Shown here: positions 26,840 to 40,400 of the stretch, piece after piece
Layout of the letters: every line of letters starts with the position of its first letter
Position numbering within the stretch: the first letter of the stretch is position 1
Assembly (NCBI GenBank): GCA_003344405.1
Contig: NOWV01000053.1
Location: 248,001-312,000 of the forward strand
Length of the DNA stretch: 64,000 nt
Reading direction: 5' to 3'
Source: Trichoplax sp. H2
Lineage: Eukaryota; Placozoa; Uniplacotomia; Trichoplacea
Made by a program: the position numbers and the translations under genes
The notes under the pieces: model-generated
Databases searched by the model: none
The model's input: only the letters and a program-made list of their open reading frames with translations
Told to the model about the DNA's origin: nothing

Positions 26840-27120
26840 TTGATAAGCATGGCGACTAGACCGTAACTAGACCAAAGCTCAACATCAACAGTAAGTAAAA
26901 GGACCGAATCGAGTAGTCTAAGTTTTATCGAACCATAACAACTATAGTATAATGAATTTATTGTGAGTTTACTACGATATACGAAATGGGCAACAGACCG
27001 CATCAAGTAATCGAAAGGTTTATCAAAGTAAAACAACTGCTGCAATATACTTAATTTATTATAATTATGATAGGAAAAAATGGGCAATAGACTGTATAGT
27101 ATAATCTAAAGCTTTGCCAA
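26840..27120. repeat. Three diverged ~90-base units
   Basis: 'aaatgggcaacagaccg..aagtaatc.aaa.gtttatc(g)aa.gta' is seen near 26986 and 27077, with an older copy near 26896. The open frame on the minus strand (26800-27087) lies across these units and is rejected as a gene. Confidence 0.6.
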
Positions 27121-27965
27121 AGTAGCCTTTGACTAAACCTTTACTTTATTTCATCAATATCGTAACAAATTAGATGATTCTATAATCTTATTTACTGACT
27201 CAGACTAAACTTTTACACTATTTCATCCATATTCCAACGAATTAGGCGGCTCTATAATCTTATCTACAATTTTTGGCTCAGTTTTTACTCTATTTTATAC
27301 ATTTTGTAGCCAACTAGAATAATCATGTTTACAAACTTTGACCAAACTTTTACACTATTTCATCCATATTTCAGCAAATTAGACGGTTCTATAATCTTAT
27401 TTCCAAACTTTGACCCAATTTTTGTGCTATTTTATCCATTTCGGAGCAAACTAGAATAATCTTATTTACAATCTTTGATCAAACTTTAACATTATTTTAT
27501 CCATATTTGAGAAAATTAGGTGATTCTATAATCTTATTTACAAACTTTGACTAAGCCTTCACCCTATTATATCTATTTTAAGGCAATTTTGATAATTCTT
27601 AAACCCTATTTTCAAACTTTGACTAAAGTTTTACACTATTTTATCCACTTCGTGGCAAATTAGACAATTTTATTACCTGATTTCCGAACTATGACTACAA
27701 CTTTTACACTATTTCATCCCTATTTCTGTAACTTAGGCAATTCTGTAATCAAATTTACAACCCCTGACTAAACTTTATACTATTTAATCCATTTTATAGC
27801 AAATTAGACGATTCTATAGCCTTATTTCCAATCTATAACTAAACTTTTACGCTATTTCATCCCTATTACAACAAATTAGATGATTCTATAATCTTATTTA
27901 CTAACTTTATGATACGGTATTTCGTCAATATTTCTGAAAATTAGACGAGTCTACAATTTTATTTG
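27120..27965. repeat. Tandem array of about twelve ~70-base units
   Basis: 'tttgactaaacttttacactatttcatcc' and variants recur near 27130, 27202, 27274, 27340, 27411, 27477, 27549, 27621, 27692, 27767, 27837 and 27906. They alternate with 'caaattagacgattctataatcttattta'. Spacing is steady at 66-75 bases. Confidence 0.92.
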
Positions 27966-29429
27966 CGTTATTTCGACGCCGTTAGTGAAGTTTTCCATGT
28001 TGATTAAACAACCGATGCATTCTGCAATGAGAATGGACTAAAAATGGCAGCATTAAAGTTAGACCAATATTTATCGTTGCTTTGAATACTTTGTTGTGAT
28101 GACAACATTAATAGCTGTCCTGTGGTGAACGTTCCGGACTTTGATAAATCCAGTTACAGAAAAAAAGGAGATAGAATGCATTTAGTCAAGATTATTATTT
28201 TCAATGTATCAACTGATCACGACTATTTAGAGCCTTAAAAGGGTTATTTGTGTTTATTGTCTGGAAAGCCAATGTATCTTTTACTCTATTTCCCTCTTCA
28301 ATTTTTTATTGTCATTTTGATTGACTAATTAGTTCTACTTAGATGGATTCGAGAAATCTATTGAAAGAGTAGCCGAGCGCTATATCTGCACACAGTACTA
28401 TCAATTATTTAATCGATGTATCCTATAAAATACCTCTCATTGGTAAGCCGTAGGAAAGAAGAATAAAAAAATTCTCTATCTCTAAATACCATCATTCTTC
28501 ACCCAATGTCATTTAAACTTGAATCTCGGCTAAAGTAGTCGGAAGTATTTTATTTATTGAGACTTTAAAATCATAAAATTAATTCATGACAACTATGGAG
28601 CAAATTCAATGCTTTTAGTATGCGCAGGTATAAAAATAAGACGAGGATTGGATAGGAGTAAATAGAACCTCTAGAAGAGATTTGAAATTATTCCCAATGC
28701 TCGCCGAAATGACTGGGGGACATGTAGTAAAATTTATATTTTCATGATAGGATAGCAACAGCTCCATCTCATCTTTACTACCATTAGTATATTTTAATTT
28801 CTGAAAGCACTTGTATCACGAAAGTATCTTCGTTACGTATACTTTATTTCTATGTTACGTTCTATATATATTTATATCTCAAAAATATTTTACGGTCTCC
28901 TTAAATGTAATTTTAGTGGTTAACAGTTGATATGCTTAATTTAGGGTTACATAGGCTAAAATAGTAATTGCCAACCAGCTAGACTGGATTATATCTATCA
29001 CCTTTAAGGTTCAAAGTACAATTCCTAAGTTTAGAGGAAATGTCTTAGTAGGATAGCTTTATATATATCTGTTAAACTATTAATAAGCATTAGTTATTTT
29101 AATACTGTTACAGTAAATTTAATAGAATTAGACTGTATCTAATTTGTACAGATAGAATCTCTTTGGAGTATTAATTTGATTAATTTCGAGTAGACGTGGT
29201 GACTTGTTTAGCTAAACCGGTTTTAGGTCCGAAACCTATATAAACGGCGAGTTCGCCGACAATAAATTAGAGTACGGTTTTCTAGTAAGTCTTGAAGGTC
29301 TCCCTGTGTTAAACCCTATCTGCCTTGGAATACAAATTGTTTGGTATTCCAAATAACAATAGTAAAGGGTAGAAATCTCTCTCTCCATCCTTGTTGCAAG
29401 TTAGGGCTATTCCTAGCTCGTAACAACTT
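27966..29429. other. Intergenic; small hairpin cluster at 29214-29435
   Basis: No coding frame is recognised. Short inverted repeats cluster at the right end: CGGCGA-GT-TCGCCG at 29245-29258, ttggaatac/gtattccaa at 29325-29352, and tgcaagtt/aacttgca at 29395-29432, plus the palindrome aaaccggttt at 29214. Confidence 0.45.
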
Positions 29430-30130
29430 GCAGGGGGTTTATGAATTTATAAATGGTGTTTTACCCGAGAAGAAAATAACAACTTCATCGCATTTGTCCA
29501 CCGAATCTCTAGTATAGCACAAATTGGCTTTTATACTTACAAAGAATATTTCTAAATTATAGTTACCCTTTAATTTTCTCTTTATTTTATCCAAAATGGC
29601 CAAAAAATATTCTTAATTAACTTATATTCTCATAAATGATTGATATATTATGATAGAGCTACTTTGCTAGCTCATTCTTCTGATTATAGATAGGATTACT
29701 AGACCTATTTTTACTCTTTGATGCTTGCACTAAACTATTCCTTTCGTACCTATAGCAACTCAATTGCTATGAGCATACATCCAATCACGAATAGATTTCT
29801 AAGCGATTCATAAATTTATAAATGATATCCTACCCGGTGAAAAAATGATGGGTTCATTTTAGCTCTTCCTTTCAGTCGGAACTCTAATATAGCCTACATT
29901 GGCCTTATTACTCACAATACAGTCATATTCACAATTATGTGATAGTCTCCATTGATATTTTTCTTCATTTTATAGAGAAATGGATAAATCATATCCTTGA
30001 TTAATTAATTTATAGAGTCATAAATGATTCATACTCTAAAGACTGGGCTACTGCGTTATCTTGATTCTCTAATACCATATAGTATTTCTGAGCGTATTCA
30101 TTTTATCCTTCATAAGGTTCTTTAACTAAC
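29430..30130. repeat. Diverged ~375-base tandem duplication
   Basis: 'tgaatttataaatg.t.t..tacccg.gaa.aaa' starts near 29440 and again near 29810. It is followed in both copies by 'ctctaatatagc...attggc(c)tt' and later by 'tcataaatgatt.ata' (29630 and 30014). Confidence 0.75.
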
Positions 30131-33100
30131 ACGCTCCATTTGTATTGCATTAACACATTACAATTTAATTAGAGTTATTCACTGGATGGCTATTAACTTA
30201 TTAGAGTAAATGGATGACAATAACTCTCTTTTCTTTGCTCCTGAATCATCCTAAAATCTCTAATACACTCAAGAGTCTTGAAAACTATAGTATTGAAATA
30301 ATTATTAGTTCTTCTTTGCGGCTAAAATGGTTATTGCTTTTTTATTTTTGTTCCATGTTTAAGAAAGTAAACTTGATCTATTAGATAAGTATTTCGATTG
30401 TGCTTTTATGACATTTACTCTTTCCTTCCTTCATTTCTGCTGGCAAGGCGGCATCGCTTTCTTATTGAGGATTGATAATTTGATATTCCAATAGGCATTT
30501 AGATGGATTACCTGCTGATTTAAATGAAACGTTGACATTGGTCGATTTTGACTTTTAATCGTGATTATTATGATAATACCCAAAGTCTGTGCTCCATTAC
30601 TTTTACATTTTTAGCCATCAAGGTGGATAATGTAATCTTAAACATGCAGACTATATTTGCTACTATGGGCTTAAAAATATACTAAAGTGTGGTAATTCTA
30701 GCCCTCCCAGTATCTAGCGAGACTCAAAAGCAATTCTTTGAGATTTTGTAATATTTTATAATCATCTAAGTAACTAATAACAACCTCTAACATTATTTAC
30801 GTAGACATCAATGTTTTTCTTCAGGCATTCAAGGTTATGGACTTGATCGCTAATGTATATCACTGCGTGAGTTTAGGTGCGACCTTGCGTTACCTTGCAA
30901 TTAATATAATATTTCTATTTCTAGTGAGAATCAAAGTGAGTGCAATCTAGCAGTATCGGCAATTTCAATTACCAATGTCTTTGACGACAAGTTACTGGCT
31001 AGGGAGACTATTAATGCTTGATCAGCTCTATCGGGAAACTAACAATGAGTATACCATGATTCCATGATTCGATTTAACATTTCGAATCTTAATGGTAATT
31101 GCAGGAATAATTAGCCTATCAAATCTTGCTATAATCTTGATATGTTGTGAACGATATTCTTCTTGCTGATTTCTATTTTCTATAATCAAGAAATAAAATC
31201 TTATTCTACAATTAAAAAATCATCTTATGCTCTATTTATACTAAGAAGTAGGGATAAAATTGCTATCATAACTGATAGAATTGATATGGTCATTATTACG
31301 AGAAAATTAACGGTCTTGTTTGTTTTACTTTAGCAGCTGCTAAAAAAATTAAAATTAAAATTGGATTTCTATAATCAAATTACTCTCAATTTGTCCATTT
31401 GTTGTAATGCCATTCATTATAATATACAGATAAATATGTATAGTATGCAAAAGCAGATTTATATGATAAGAATTAATGTAAAGGAAATCATTAATATTTT
31501 ATCATGATTGTAATGAAATAATGATGGGCCAGTGACGTCAGAATTGGGAAAGTTTTGTAATTTTTTTTTCTCCTCTATCACAAATATAATTATAAATGTT
31601 TTATTACATAAATCATCATGATAGCAATTACGCAGATGGTATTCCATCATTTTATATAAATTATTGGAATTATCCTTTATCAACTATTTCTGTGAGAGAA
31701 TAAGTTGGAAAAATTCACTCTAAAAAAATGACGGAGAACATCCATTTAATATGAATAAGAAAATTCGTAATCGTAAGTAGAATAGTTTAATTGATCTTTA
31801 TTAGAAGTATTTGCTTCTAAAGTAAGAAAATAACTCTTAGCCATCGTTTATGAGCATTGGGAAATATCTATAGTTAGGTATTCCTATTCCAACGATTTCT
31901 AAAAGTAAGATCTTTGATGCTGTTGTTAAAGGGCTCAAATAGTAGTCGAGATATCGATCTAGCAGTCGATTGCAATATACTACCCAATCTTTAATAGAAT
32001 TATTTGCATATAAATAAAAAATTAACTTATGTCCATCATTAATAGATGTTGAAAACACTTTTACAGCTTTCTTGTTGATGGATATTAGTAGTCATTTGGA
32101 GATGATTTTTCTTCATTTATTTCATTATTACAGTTTTTAAAAATAGGCCTATCGTTTGGTAGTGCAGCATAGGTCTTTCTCTGATATTAAAGCCAAAGAT
32201 TTTTTTATACTGATTTTATTAATAAGATCAAACAACGGTACGCTGCAAAGAATTATTTTTTAATGTTAATAGAAGCCATAGAAGATGATTGTCCTCATTC
32301 AGTAGTTAAATTGGGTCTTTAGTTTAGTTAGTTTAAGTGGACCTTATGTATGATTTTGGAGAGAAAGTTCTGCAAGGAATGCAGACATTCAAATTTTTTT
32401 TGATTCTTTACAGCTGTTAAGAATCGATTTCCTGACCATTTGCTGTAACTGTTAAGCGCCAAGAACGGAACTGTATAATTCTTCACAATTTACTGCTTAC
32501 AATTTGTGAATATTAATGCCAGACACAACGTAATTAATTTTTTCTTTTGTTTTATTTTTAATGACAAATATAAGAAATATGAAATTCATTTGGTTATGCA
32601 TAATTTGCCCTAAATTAATGTGTTGTATGAGAGCAGCGCAAGTAAACGGTAATAAAGTAAATTCGAAAGAAAGCAATTAGGTACCATATCGATTAACTAG
32701 TTCGAGGATAAAAATTATTGGTAACCACTCTCGACTAACGATGACGGCAAATAAATAGACTGGATGAATGAATTGTTTCTATCATCAATACTGAATAAGC
32801 AAGATTAAATTTTATGACCATTAAATTTATCGATTTTATAGAATACAACTGTAAAGGCATACACAAAAGTATAATGTTTGATTTAAAGCTTCTCTCTTCT
32901 ATAATTTAGTTTGCAACAGCTATAAACGCTAGCTATAGCAATATCACATAGGTTAAAAAGAATCTTTGCATTTGTACTACTCGCTATAACTATCGTACAA
33001 CTAACATTGGTATCTCTTGATTTAGTTAGCAACAGACATTCTTCAAGCCAAGGAATCAATTTTTACTGATTGAAGAATATTCCGCCCTATCATTAGTGCT

Positions 33101-34454
33101 TAAATCTATAATAAGCCATTGAGACTATGATTAAGTTATCTTCATTATCAAAGATCGACATTATTTCAGCTTAATATTATCGATTACCTCGAAGGAAAAT
33201 CAACTTAGAAGTAAAAGCATTGATATTTTAGACATCCAATTAATCATCTTGCGAGCGAAAACACTGTTACCACGTTGAAGTCTTCCAGCTAAATAAAAAA
33301 GCTCAAGCCTTTCGAACAGCCGATCCTTCGAAATCAATAGATTTAACCAAAAATCTTGCCGTTATTATTATTCAATAGAAGATTTAATCTATGCTATTGA
33401 ATAATTTCGATTACATTTCTTCTTTAGCTGTATTTTAGAAGCAAGAATTTGAGCATTACTAGTTCCATCCTTGGAAATAGTCCATGTCATAGAATTAATC
33501 AGTTTTTACTAAGTATCTTAACACTGTTTCTATTCAAATTTGAGAAACAATTAGATTCAATCAATAATTTCCTATATTCAATCGACGTAATACCTCTTCA
33601 GTCAGATTGGATTTAAAATAATTTACTGGATTTTTTGTATCTTTTACTCAAGATTGCATATCAATTATTCAAGCCATATTAATAACCACAGAAAGAATTT
33701 TTTCATCTTTCATTAATTATCATCATCAATCTTTTACTATTGTATTATTTGTGTAGGCAAGCCTACTATCAAATAGACTACTCATAGCATCAAGGCAACT
33801 GTGATTATACGAGAGCATTAAGCCAGAGCAAGATTAAAGCAAGATCGAAAATCTCTTCTTCGCATCGAATTGAAACGAAAAAGATAGAGCTCTATTTATG
33901 TTTCTTCTTTGGCTCATGAATTTATCATACGACCTTCAACTATAAGCAAAATTCAGGAGCTGTTTTTCCATCAACAATTCAATAGTTGAGCAAATTAAAG
34001 TGGAAAAGGCCATTTTAATAACAAGATCCGTATTCATTAAAGCTTTATAACCATTCTTTCTCTCGAGAGAAAAATAATTATATTTATTCTCCGTTCGAAA
34101 AAGGATTTAGATCAATTGCCTAGCAGTCATATATCCAATTTTAGTTTGAAAAATCATTCAAGGCATTCAATTGGGTCTATATACGTATTAAATAAAGCCT
34201 TAAAGCCTTTAGAGACAATATTTCAATAGAGGAAACAACATACACTCCAGTATTACGAAGAATTTCATTAATAATTTAGCAGCTATTTATCTTTACTGAC
34301 AAGGAGCGAATTGAACTAGTTAATTACATTTTAGCCGTTAATTGATCAATATTTCGAGAGAATTATTATTTCTTCAACGCGTACCATTCGAATAAACTAA
34401 TATAGCTTTTCCTACAATATTCCAGCCATCTAGAACTCTTACTACAGCTACAAC
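30131..34454. other. AT-rich intergenic stretch upstream of the GPCR
   Basis: No gene is supported. A minus-strand open frame at 31837-32058 (GTG start) has a phrase, SPLTTASKILLLEIV, that resembles a worn ankyrin helix pair. It could be a relic, but the match is weak. No promoter element can be called for the receptor gene. Confidence 0.45.
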
Positions 34455-35435
34455 ATGAGTGACAATAATCAAGTATCAGCTAGCAATATAGTCTGGATTA
34501 TTATTGGAGCTCTGACATTAATAACCAATAGTGTAATCTTAGCTTTCCTCCTATCTCAACGCTCACTACGGAGACCACCTTACATCGCGTTATATAGTCT
34601 GTTAATTAATGATATTGCCTTTGCAGTGGCATATGTCCTGCCATACTACTCCAACAGACCTTTACAACTTGAAATCCCTAATTGGTGTATCCTCCTGCCG
34701 CGTATTGGTCAATCGTTATTTCTGAATATGGCTTTGCATATATGTTTCTTAGCTATGATACGTAGTATCCAAATTAATCGGCCATTTAGAGCGATTGAAA
34801 TTGTTACAAGAAGGAACGTATTAAGTATCTGCACAATCCTATGGTTATGCTCACTATTGCTGGTATTTATATCAGCGATTAATGTTGATCGCCTACAAAT
34901 AGAGCATAACCATACGCTAAACTGTAGCCAACAGTTTATCATCACCAACGATATTGAGCTAACGTATAGCTTAATAATCTTGATTATTTCCTTGTTTGTA
35001 TTGCTGTTCTTGTGTGCAGTTTATTACCGAATATTAGCGGTGATAGATTATCATATGAAAAAAACTGCGCTTAGATCATCCATGACGGACATAACTATCA
35101 AAGATAGGATTAGTAAATTTATAAATAAGCGTAAAGCAGTGCGGCAGGCTCTTTGTGTTTTTAGTTTATACCTTATATTTTTGGGGCCTTTCTTAATCAC
35201 ATTAGGTCTGTCTTATATTAAGCCATTATACAATGCGGTCATGACAGTTTATCCGAGTTTTCGTTTCTTAGCCTTTTGCTATCCCATAGTTTTACCTTTT
35301 ATCTATATTGCATTTGATAATGAAATTCGCAATGCTATTTATAAGCGTGTCAGTCGAAAATCGGATAATCAAAATACTCCAACTACTGATCAGACTCTCA
35401 ATGAGTGTAATTTAACCAATATTCTCTCTTATTAG
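34455..35435 (+). CDS. Class A (rhodopsin-like) GPCR, intronless
   Basis: A 326-residue seven-transmembrane receptor encoded in a single exon. TM1 is about 11-33 with the conserved Asn (N25). TM2 is about 43-65 with the conserved Asp (D53, in LINDIAF). C78 at the top of TM3 and C157 in the second extracellular loop can form the usual disulfide. TM4 holds the conserved Trp (W130), TM5 is 170-193, TM6 is 232-254 with Pro P245, and TM7 is 268-287. The activation motifs are altered: IRS replaces DRY (R103 kept), FLGP replaces CWxP, and LPFIY replaces NPxxY. N152 and N156 are N-glycosylation sequons in the extracellular loop. The tail is short (about 35 residues). The ligand is unknown; the weak motifs are common in lineage-expanded receptors of early animals. 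It should act at the plasma membrane, probably through G proteins. Confidence 0.93.
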   Translation: MSDNNQVSASNIVWIIIGALTLITNSVILAFLLSQRSLRRPPYIALYSLLINDIAFAVAYVLPYYSNRPLQLEIPNWCILLPRIGQSLFLNMALHICFLAMIRSIQINRPFRAIEIVTRRNVLSICTILWLCSLLLVFISAINVDRLQIEHNHTLNCSQQFIITNDIELTYSLIILIISLFVLLFLCAVYYRILAVIDYHMKKTALRSSMTDITIKDRISKFINKRKAVRQALCVFSLYLIFLGPFLITLGLSYIKPLYNAVMTVYPSFRFLAFCYPIVLPFIYIAFDNEIRNAIYKRVSRKSDNQNTPTTDQTLNECNLTNILSY

Positions 35436-37422
35436 CTTCTCTTTATATCCACTATTAGTCATACGTATCAAGGATAACCATATTATCCTATCTTCAATCA
35501 TAACTACAATGGATGGTAGTATGAACCATTATTCATATTTCGTAACTGCATTAAACTAATGCTGAACTATTATAATATTTGCTAGACTGTTAACCGACAA
35601 ACTGCTACACTATTCTATCACCTCTACCGGCGGTTTGATGTATAACCTAGTCAATACTAATTTTACATTTACTTATTCGATATTGTTAACTTATCGTACG
35701 ATTTATTGTACACTATACTTACTTATCTATGTGGTGAAGAAGATATTAGTGATTACTCTCAGTATCATACAATCGTAAAATTCTTTGTAAATAACATCGA
35801 TCAGTCTTTCGCTTCTGCAAAGACTAAAGTTGCTATATTAGCGAGTAACGACTGATGCGAAACTAAATTTCGGTTGTATGGAAATGTGGTAATAACATCG
35901 AAATGAGGATTTAGATGATTCTAATTATGTACGTATTACTGATACCTCGAATCTGAATATTAGGAAATCTTTCATGAAATAATACTATACAAATTGACTA
36001 TGTATACCTTCAATAAAATTTTTGCCTTATGCTGCATAAAGGGCTTTGTAGTGTACTATATTTAAATGCGAGGTATAATTTTGCAAACAACACTCGAAAG
36101 CAAAAGGTAAAATAGACGTTAATTAGGTTTTACGTAAAATAAATTTATTGTTTTAAATTGGAATGCATATTAAATCGATATGTTCTGGTTAATGGCACTA
36201 CAGAATCAATCAAATTGTTGTAAAAATCTACAGATACGTTTTAGTTGGATAATTTATTATTTGAATAATTGTTCCGAGATCTATCATTCAGGAATTTACG
36301 AGTACACGTACCATAATATAGTTAATTCTGCTAAAATTGCAGGCCAGATTATCTAAAATTGTAAAATATGCGTATAATCAAAAGCAGTCGCAAATCTCCT
36401 AGTGTACAACTTAGGAAGTTATAAATTACAAATTCCATAATAAACTTAAGCTACTAACATTCGCCACTAAATGACTTATGATGATCATGATGCCTATCAA
36501 CTCTGCAAACAAGCAAATCAATGACTGAACATATACAGGAAGCTACTACGAATAGTTAGTTTAATCTAATACTTTATTGTATAGCTGTAATCCAAGTTGC
36601 ATATTGCCACGTAATTAATTAACTACCGATTACTTAACTATGATCCTGCTACTATGAGTTTACTTCCCCAAAATCACGAATCCTCTCCAGTATAGACAAC
36701 CTCACTCGACTTAAGCAAAACAGTAAAGTTGCAACCCTTCTGGTAACTATCGATTCCATTCTAGGCTTAAAATAAAACAGTTACCTGTGAATAGCACGCT
36801 TACTAGGTGTACTGAAATTCTAAAGTTAGACCGCATAAGTTGGAATTTAGCAATGAGTGAGGATCATTCCACTACGTTTAAATTCTTCGTATTTCGTAGG
36901 ACTCATTATTTCATTAATAGCTAATACTGAAGACTTGTAGATGGTTACCTGATAATTTATTAAATAGTACCATATTAAATGAAAGCAAATTAAAAACAAG
37001 AATTAAAATTAATGAATTTGAGCTGAAACTGAAACAGTATCACTTAACCTATTCAATCAAGTGTAATACCGCTAATCACCAACACTTCAAAGCAACATTC
37101 GGATAAAGTAAAATATCACGCTAGGTATGAAGACATTATCAGATACGAACATAGTATAGGAGAGGACATGACAGACAACAAAAATATCTTAAGAAAGATA
37201 CCTTGACTCAATTAAATCAGACCGCAATTAAAAAGATACTGAGAGCGAACTAACTTAGCTACTGCTACTATGGCTTTTACGGCCGGATAAACACATTTGT
37301 GACCAGCACTTGATTACGTACGTACAGGCGATAGAAATTCTCATCAAGCTAATTAAACCATACTAAAAGTTAACATCAGCGGTAATCATTAATGTTGAGC
37401 AACTACACAAATAACAAACACG
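35436..37422. other. Intergenic between convergent GPCR and peptidase genes
   Basis: The two flanking genes end toward each other across about 2 kb of AT-rich sequence. I see no frame, repeat or RNA gene here. Confidence 0.6.
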
Positions 37423-40400
37423 TTAAGGAGTAAAGCTAAGAGATTTTGATGCAGCTTGAACGTGGAAGACAACAATCGCAACTTGTTGCTCTACTTCACC
37501 CCAATTACCATTAGTTTGAGCCATGAAAAATGAATCGGTAATACCGGGAAATTTAGCTCCTCCATAAGTATTGAACATACTTGGAGCGAAAAGGATGTGT
37601 TTCTTAAGAGGTCGGCCTGGTAATCCAGCTGGATTAATGAAAGTTTTGTCCAGTTGCATTAATCTATTATTGACGCGTCTCCTAAGCCAAGGTCTACAAA
37701 ATATACGCAATGTTTACATTGTTTAAGCTGAACGTTTTACATTTTAAAAGTACTGAGAAATTAATTCGGTGAAATCAATACAGAAATCCATTATTGTATT
37801 TTACGTTTAAACTTACTGGTCTTCCCTTATCGTCTTAATAAAGTTAGAGAATGTATTAGCTGCAACGGTGAAATTATTGATTGCAGATCTCAAGTTATCT
37901 ACATTTAAAGACACGCAAAAAAGTGATTTCTACGGTTATTAGATGGCAAAAACACCAAGTTGTATTTCGAAGCTAAATCACCATGGATATATAATATCAA
38001 TTATAAATTATTACCCAGCTTGATGTTACGTGCGTTTAAGTTGGCTTCGTACGCACTAGCTAACTGGTTAAAATAAAGTGTTAAGGTTTTAGCATATTCA
38101 GTCACACTCATACGAAGGATTGGATCGTCAGCTTGAGCTAAAGCCAAATTGCAACAAACTCGGGCTCCAGCTAAATGGTATTTAAAGTCAGGATCGATAG
38201 TCTTCTTTAGGTAATCGTAAGTATCATAAATAGTATGATAGGCTGGATAGGAAGAAACTGGGTAGTAACCCTGCATTTAAAGACGAAAAAGACAAGAAAT
38301 AAAATTTTGATATAGCGCAGACAATATCTGAATGCAATGTGATTATAACTTCGACTTACGCTATCGAAGTCGTAGCTAAAATCTACAGATGACACTCCGA
38401 TTCGTTGCATAAATGGTGCATAATCACTTCCAGCTCCCAAGCTTCCAACGCTTTAGCATAAAGAGAAGTAGTTAGTTTCCATTCCTCATTTGTATACAAT
38501 ACCAAGCTATAAAGACTAGATCAACGATAGCATCCGATGAAACTATGTTTATATTCAATACTTACTATGGTTGTGATTTATCAGCTGAAGGTTTACGTTG
38601 CAACCATGTATCATACAAAGATTTAGTTGGATCATCTGGATCAGGAGTCTATTTTGGCAGCAGAAGTTGAATATGGCGGGATGGTCAACATACATTTAAC
38701 AATAACATACGCTCTACTTGAATATATTAACGTTATCTTGGCAACTATATCAATACTTATACAGTACCATTTTAGCAGCATCATAAAGAACTTGTTTCAT
38801 AATTGGACTTGCTGCGGCATACAAAGTGAAATTACCTATAATACAACAAAACAGGTTATAAAGATTGCAGGCCTTTCTATCGAAAATCCTTTATTCTATT
38901 CCTAGTCACTTTACCTTGAGCAGCTATGTCAGTGTTGGCGTACGATACAGCATTTCGTACCAATAGTTTTTCATTCTCCTGTTTAATATAATTAGTGGAT
39001 AATTTTTATAAACCGTTAATAATAATAAGCATACTTAAGAAAGTTTTTAGCATGTATTAGAACCGCAGCAATACATTCTTTCTACAGCGATGGCTATTAT
39101 TGGTTTTTTTTTAACGTTATATAACTATATGATATTATCTAATTCACCTCGACCCATTCCGTAGAACCAATCAAACCGTATTCCTCAGCACCCCAGCTGC
39201 AGAATTTCATTGTCCTTCTAGGGCGCCATCCTGATCATTTACGCAAGAAGATAACAGAAGTTATGTAAGTATTTAGCCTTGGAAGAAATTTTAATTTATA
39301 CAATGAAATAACGCATCACTAATACCGACCTGTCTTCTGCATGACGGTGGTGATAGCACGTGAAATTTCTAGCATATTTGAGCCACCACTTGAAGCGTCA
39401 ACAGCACCAAATATCCAGCTATCACGGTGGTTACCAACAAGTACATAGTGATCAGGATCGAATCTTCCGTTGATAGTACCGATAACATTGTAAGCATCCA
39501 AGGCTTCAATTTTGTTGTGAACCTCTAAATGCGCTTTCCTTTTGTGATCAAGTAGAAAGAAAAATTACTTTAATAAATGTTCAGCATGTTCTTTTGCTAC
39601 AAAAAAAAGCTAAAAAAACTAACACTAACGCTAACCCTAACTATTCTAGTGATATCACTGTCTGTAAGGTAAGCCTTCTGGTACGTGTTAGAGTTAGCAA
39701 GAAACATACTAGTACTGTACAACATGGCGATGGATATTCAACAGCCAATAGATCGTCCAATAAATTACAGCACGTATTACCAGAAACTTTTAAAAGAATT
39801 TCTCTTAAAAGTATCTGGTATAGTAACACTATGAAGCGTATCAAATCTTGAGCATGTTTCTTGGAATGTAAAAAAGCGAGATAAAGACACATACCATCCA
39901 GATCTAGAACCAGTAAATGCTCCTCCAAATTTGTACGTGGTATTGGCGAGTTGTCCTCTCCATTCCGCTGGAACTTCATTTCCACTCATAGCTTGTAACA
40001 AAGGTGCGGCATCGGAGGCACTCAATGGTTGGACAGGGATATTTGGTAGAACGTTGGTAAGATTTTCAATAGGATATCGGTATGCACTATCTGCAATCAG
40101 TTAAGAAGTTAGAAAGGAATTCTCGATCGTTCGAATATCTCAACTAAAACCACTGCTAAATCTAGCATTGTTAGGTCTTTACCAATAGAAGGATAGCCAG
40201 GTGTCTGTGGATCACCATCACCCAAGAACAAAGTGCCTCGTTGTACGCCAGTTTCTGGTAGAAACCATCCATCAGGATATTTCTTATAACCAGGTGGGGC
40301 ATAATCAGCGGGATCAGAGTATAAAATCAATCCTTTGCAGTTGAATCTTTCCGCAATCCTAGCCTACCATTGGGTATAGACACATAGCAGAGCTGAATTA

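Noticed and set aside
26800-27087. 95-codon open frame on the minus strand
   Set aside because: It spans diverged ~90-base tandem units and has no recognisable domain.
31837-32058. Ankyrin-like fragment on the minus strand
   Set aside because: Only one short phrase resembles an ankyrin helix pair, and the frame lacks an ATG. Too weak to list as a pseudogene.
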